Part shown: positions 21,223 through 24,000 of the stretch, in pieces
How positions within the stretch are numbered: position 1 is the first letter of the stretch
Layout: each line of letters opens with the position of its first letter
Source of the DNA: JBDTMC01 sp039934475
Lineage (GTDB): Bacteria > Acidobacteriota > Terriglobia > Bryobacterales > Bryobacteraceae
Reading direction: 5' to 3'
DNA length: 24,000 bases
Assembly (NCBI GenBank): GCA_039934475.1
Contig: JBDTMC010000062.1
Coordinates: forward strand, 1 to 24,000
Program-made: the position numbers and the translations under genes
Notes under the pieces: model-generated
Seen by the model: the letters and a program-made list of their open reading frames with translations, nothing else
The model's database searches: none
What the model was told of the DNA's origin: nothing

Positions 21223-24000
21223 ATGATATTCGATCTTGAGGACGGGTGGCGACGAAGGAGCCTGTTGCTCACTGTACTGTTAGTGGCGCCAGGATATCTG
21301 TTCAGTGGGACTTTTGGCAAGGTGGTGGCTATCGGTGGCAATCCCTCCGATATAGCCCTCGATGAGCCACGTGGCGTTCTCTACATCGCGAACTTTACAG
21401 CAAACCGGGTAGAGGTAATGTCTCTCTCCGATGGCTCGATTCAAACTTCCCTCAATGTGGCATCGCAACCGAGCGCCCTGGCGCTTTCGCCGGACGGCCA
21501 CTTTTTGCTGGTGGCTCACTACGGTAATTTTGCCGCGCCGAGTGCCCCGAAAAACGCGCTGACCGTAGTGGATCTCTCCTCCGGTTCCAGGCAAACATTG
21601 GCTCTAACGGATCCGCCGCTTGGGGTCGCGTTCGGAATTGATGGCATGGCCCTGGTAGTGACTTCCACGGAGTTCATCCTTTTTGACCCGCTGCTGGGTA
21701 CAAGCCAGGTGGTCGACACGATTGCAGGGGTGATTGCCAATCTATTGCCTCAGAAACCGGGCACCTTCCCACCACAAATTGTGGCGGCGTCGGTGGGGGC
21801 GTCGGCAGACAAGCGTCATATTTTCGGAGTAACAGATACAATCCTATTCAGCTACGACGTGATCCAGAGGCAGGTGAAAGCGATCAACTACGTCGCATCG
21901 CCGCCATTCGGTCCGCGAACGGTGAGCGTCTCGAGAGACGGTTCCTACTGGTTGGCCGGGTGGGGAATGTTTGACAATCGCGGGCTATTGGCACAATTTC
22001 CCAATCCCTCAGGAGTACTGAATATAGGCGGCCATGCCATCGATACCGAGCGTGGCATCATCTATGCCCAGGTTCCGCAGGCAATGCAGGGGAGCGGTAC
22101 CACGACAGCGACCCGACCACAGCTAACGGTTGTCGATGCCGATAATTTAGCGATCCGGGAGACGCTGCAACTCCCTGAGAACCTGGCCGGCAAAGCGGCT
22201 CTCTCGAGCGACGGAGGAACCTTGTATGCGGCATCAGATAGCGGTGTTCTCATCCTTGCTGTCGGCTCGTTACCTTCGTTCCACCGCATCTCGGCTTCTG
22301 TCGAAGACTTGGCGTTCCGCGGTAATTTCTGCGACCGCCGCGTTTTAACTCAAACGCTGACGATCGTGGACCCCGGCGGCGGCCACACCTCCTTTTCCGT
22401 TTCCTCGCCGGGTGCCGGCGTGAGCGTGAGCCCATCGTCTGGAGTGACCCCGGCCACAGTGCATGTGAGCGTCGACCTCGGTTCCTTCCAGAACCAGCAA
22501 GGAACGACAGCCCTTCCGCTGAAGATTGTCAGTTCGTCCGCCATAAACGTTCCGCGGGACGTACGCTTGCTGGTTACCATGCAAGATCCAGACCAGCGGG
22601 GCACCGCGGTCGACGTTCCGGGAACACTCGTCGACCTGTTGGCAGATCCGTCCAGGGACCGATTCTTCCTGCTGCGGCAAGACACCAATCAAGTGCTTGT
22701 CTTCGATGGGAAGACGTACCGGCAATTAGCGACCCTGCGGACGGGTAATACTCCAACCCAAATGGCGATCAGTTTTGACCGGAGATACCTGTTGGTAGGC
22801 AACGACAACTCGCAGGTCGCCAATGTGTTCGACCTGGAAACGCTGGAACCCGACCAGCCGGTACGCTTTCCCGGAGGACACTATCCGAGATCGATTGCCT
22901 CTACTGGTAACGCGACACTGGCCGCCACTCGCGTCGCGGGCCCGACTCACAAAATCGACCGTGTTGATATGGCCTCGCGCACAGCGAGCGAATTGACCAC
23001 GCTCGGCGTGTTTGAAAACGACATAGATGTCAACACGTGGTTGGTCGCTTCTCCGAATGGAGCAAGGGCTCTGGCGGCTGAGGCGGACGGCAATCTCCTT
23101 CTCTATGACGCCAACGTGGACACGTTTACGATTTCCCGCAAGGAGCCGGCAGCGCTGTCCGGAGCGGTAGCCGCTTCATCGAATGATCAGTTCGTGGTAG
23201 GGAACGCGCTGCTCAACGCCTCTCTTGTTCATACACTGAATTTCGACGCGGGCGGCGGCACGACGTCCGGATTCGCATTTCTAGGAGACACGGCCTACAG
23301 AACGACGGCGTTGACCCAATCCGGTCCCGGTGTCATCGAACGCCTGAACCTGGCTACTGGCGACAGCATTAAATCGACGCGGATGGTGGAAGCCCCGTAC
23401 CTGGGTACCCTCGGCGCCGTTTTCACGCGCACGATAGCGCCGCTGTACAGCCGGACGGCGATCATCAACCTGACGACGTCGGGCTTCACGGTTCTGCCAT
23501 GGGACTATGACGCTTCGGTTGCAGTCCCGCACATCGACGCTCTGGTTAATGCGGCCGATGGTATGAAAGCGGTGGCTCCGGGAGGGTTGATTACAGTCTT
23601 CGGCCGGGATCTCAGTCCGGTGAATATGGCGACGTCGGAACGGCCTTTGCCCACGGCCCTGGGAGAGAGCTGCCTGACAGTGAACGGCCAGCCAATCCCG
23701 ATGCTCTTCGTATCGCCGGCTCAAGTCAACGCCCAGCTTCCGTGGACAGCCGAGGGCAACATGACGATGATTTTGAGAACACCCGGTGGCACTAGCGATA
23801 GTTTCAATTTCCCGGTGTCGACAGCAGCCCCCGCTGTGTTCCGATCGGGCGTCGCCGGGCCGGACACGAATATACCGACCCTAGTGCGGGCAGCCAATAA
23901 CACACTGGTCACTCCGTCAAATCCGGTGCACCGCGAGGATACGCTGGTGATCTACTTGACTGGAATGGGAGCTACATTCCCTACTGTGCATGCAGGCAAC
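21223..24000 (+). CDS. Secreted double beta-propeller protein with Ig/BACON-like and Solibacter C-terminal domains (3' end outside window)
   Basis: The open frame runs off the window; 926 residues are visible. A signal peptide is present (WRRRSLLLTVLLVAPGYLFSG). Residues about 39-363 form a YVTN/NHL-type beta-propeller with blade motifs such as NPSDIALDEPRGVLYIAN and SALALSPDGHFLLVAHYG. Residues about 367-456 look like an Ig/BACON-type domain (TLTIVDPGGGHTSFSVSS…VSVSPSSGVTPATVHVSVD). A second propeller follows (about 460-770). From about 775 comes the Solibacter C-terminal domain TIGR03437, recognised by AVAPGGLITVFGRDLSP, LTVNGQPIPMLFVSPAQVNAQLPW and DTLVIYLTGMG. Such proteins are extracellular and numerous in Solibacter-type genomes; roles in adhesion or polymer binding are presumed. 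ATG 21223 is the most likely start, with a weak ribosome binding site; GTG 21211 is an in-frame alternative. Confidence 0.85.
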   Translation, partial: MIFDLEDGWRRRSLLLTVLLVAPGYLFSGTFGKVVAIGGNPSDIALDEPRGVLYIANFTANRVEVMSLSDGSIQTSLNVASQPSALALSPDGHFLLVAHYGNFAAPSAPKNALTVVDLSSGSRQTLALTDPPLGVAFGIDGMALVVTSTEFILFDPLLGTSQVVDTIAGVIANLLPQKPGTFPPQIVAASVGASADKRHIFGVTDTILFSYDVIQRQVKAINYVASPPFGPRTVSVSRDGSYWLAGWGMFDNRGLLAQFPNPSGVLNIGGHAIDTERGIIYAQVPQAMQGSGTTTATRPQLTVVDADNLAIRETLQLPENLAGKAALSSDGGTLYAASDSGVLILAVGSLPSFHRISASVEDLAFRGNFCDRRVLTQTLTIVDPGGGHTSFSVSSPGAGVSVSPSSGVTPATVHVSVDLGSFQNQQGTTALPLKIVSSSAINVPRDVRLLVTMQDPDQRGTAVDVPGTLVDLLADPSRDRFFLLRQDTNQVLVFDGKTYRQLATLRTGNTPTQMAISFDRRYLLVGNDNSQVANVFDLETLEPDQPVRFPGGHYPRSIASTGNATLAATRVAGPTHKIDRVDMASRTASELTTLGVFENDIDVNTWLVASPNGARALAAEADGNLLLYDANVDTFTISRKEPAALSGAVAASSNDQFVVGNALLNASLVHTLNFDAGGGTTSGFAFLGDTAYRTTALTQSGPGVIERLNLATGDSIKSTRMVEAPYLGTLGAVFTRTIAPLYSRTAIINLTTSGFTVLPWDYDASVAVPHIDALVNAADGMKAVAPGGLITVFGRDLSPVNMATSERPLPTALGESCLTVNGQPIPMLFVSPAQVNAQLPWTAEGNMTMILRTPGGTSDSFNFPVSTAAPAVFRSGVAGPDTNIPTLVRAANNTLVTPSNPVHREDTLVIYLTGMGATFPTVHAGN

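Noticed and set aside
1..24000. CRISPR arrays, tRNA or rRNA genes, insertion sequences, phage genes
   Set aside because: I looked for regularly spaced repeats, transposase or integrase motifs and cloverleaf-like or rRNA-like stretches and saw none. Small RNAs cannot be excluded by eye.

Overview
The window looks like a chromosomal segment of an Acidobacteriota bacterium, most likely of the Solibacter/Bryobacter group. The base composition is GC-rich. The last gene ends in the C-terminal domain that is hugely expanded in Solibacter proteins (TIGR03437 type), carried on a secreted beta-propeller protein, and two enzymes carry Tat-type signal peptides. No rRNA, tRNA, CRISPR array, insertion sequence or phage gene was seen. 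The assignment is inferred from protein character only.

Layout. 1-3750 (+ strand): the 3' end of a MutS-family ATPase, a secreted NodB-type polysaccharide deacetylase, a circularly permuted ATP-grasp-like protein, and a tight pair of small unknown genes that ends in a strong hairpin. 3792-6962 (- strand): three genes in one direction, namely a Wzt-like ABC protein whose ATPase core is gutted, a zinc-ribbon/methyltransferase-like protein without a normal SAM motif, and an MreB/ParM/MamK-like actin homologue. 6961-8268 (+): a methyltransferase whose start codon overlaps that of the Wzt-like gene and whose C-terminus holds two repeats resembling the Solibacter C-terminal domain. 8270-12236: a small membrane protein, a Tat-exported amidohydrolase, a Tat/lipoprotein sugar-isomerase-like protein, a TauE/SafE permease and another methyltransferase, mostly as convergent or divergent single genes.

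12277-21087 (+): a compact run of genes with 1-4 base overlaps or short gaps. It starts with a polytopic membrane protein and two doubtful small ORFs, continues with the Tad/Cpa pilus or secretion machine (cpaB, cpaC, tadZ/cpaE, tadA/cpaF, tadB, tadC), and ends with a 29-residue single-pass membrane peptide that has an excellent ribosome binding site. No Flp pilin, TadE/F pseudopilin or prepilin peptidase is visible. 21223-24000 (+, runs off the window): a large secreted protein with two beta-propellers separated by an Ig/BACON-like domain and ending in the Solibacter C-terminal domain.

Functionally, the right half encodes an envelope-spanning Tad apparatus plus a possible surface client. The most unusual part is the left-centre cluster at 3792-8268, where a Wzt-type glycan-recognition domain sits on a dead ATPase beside an actin-like filament protein and two methyltransferase-type proteins. 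It could be an undescribed cell-surface or cytoskeletal module.
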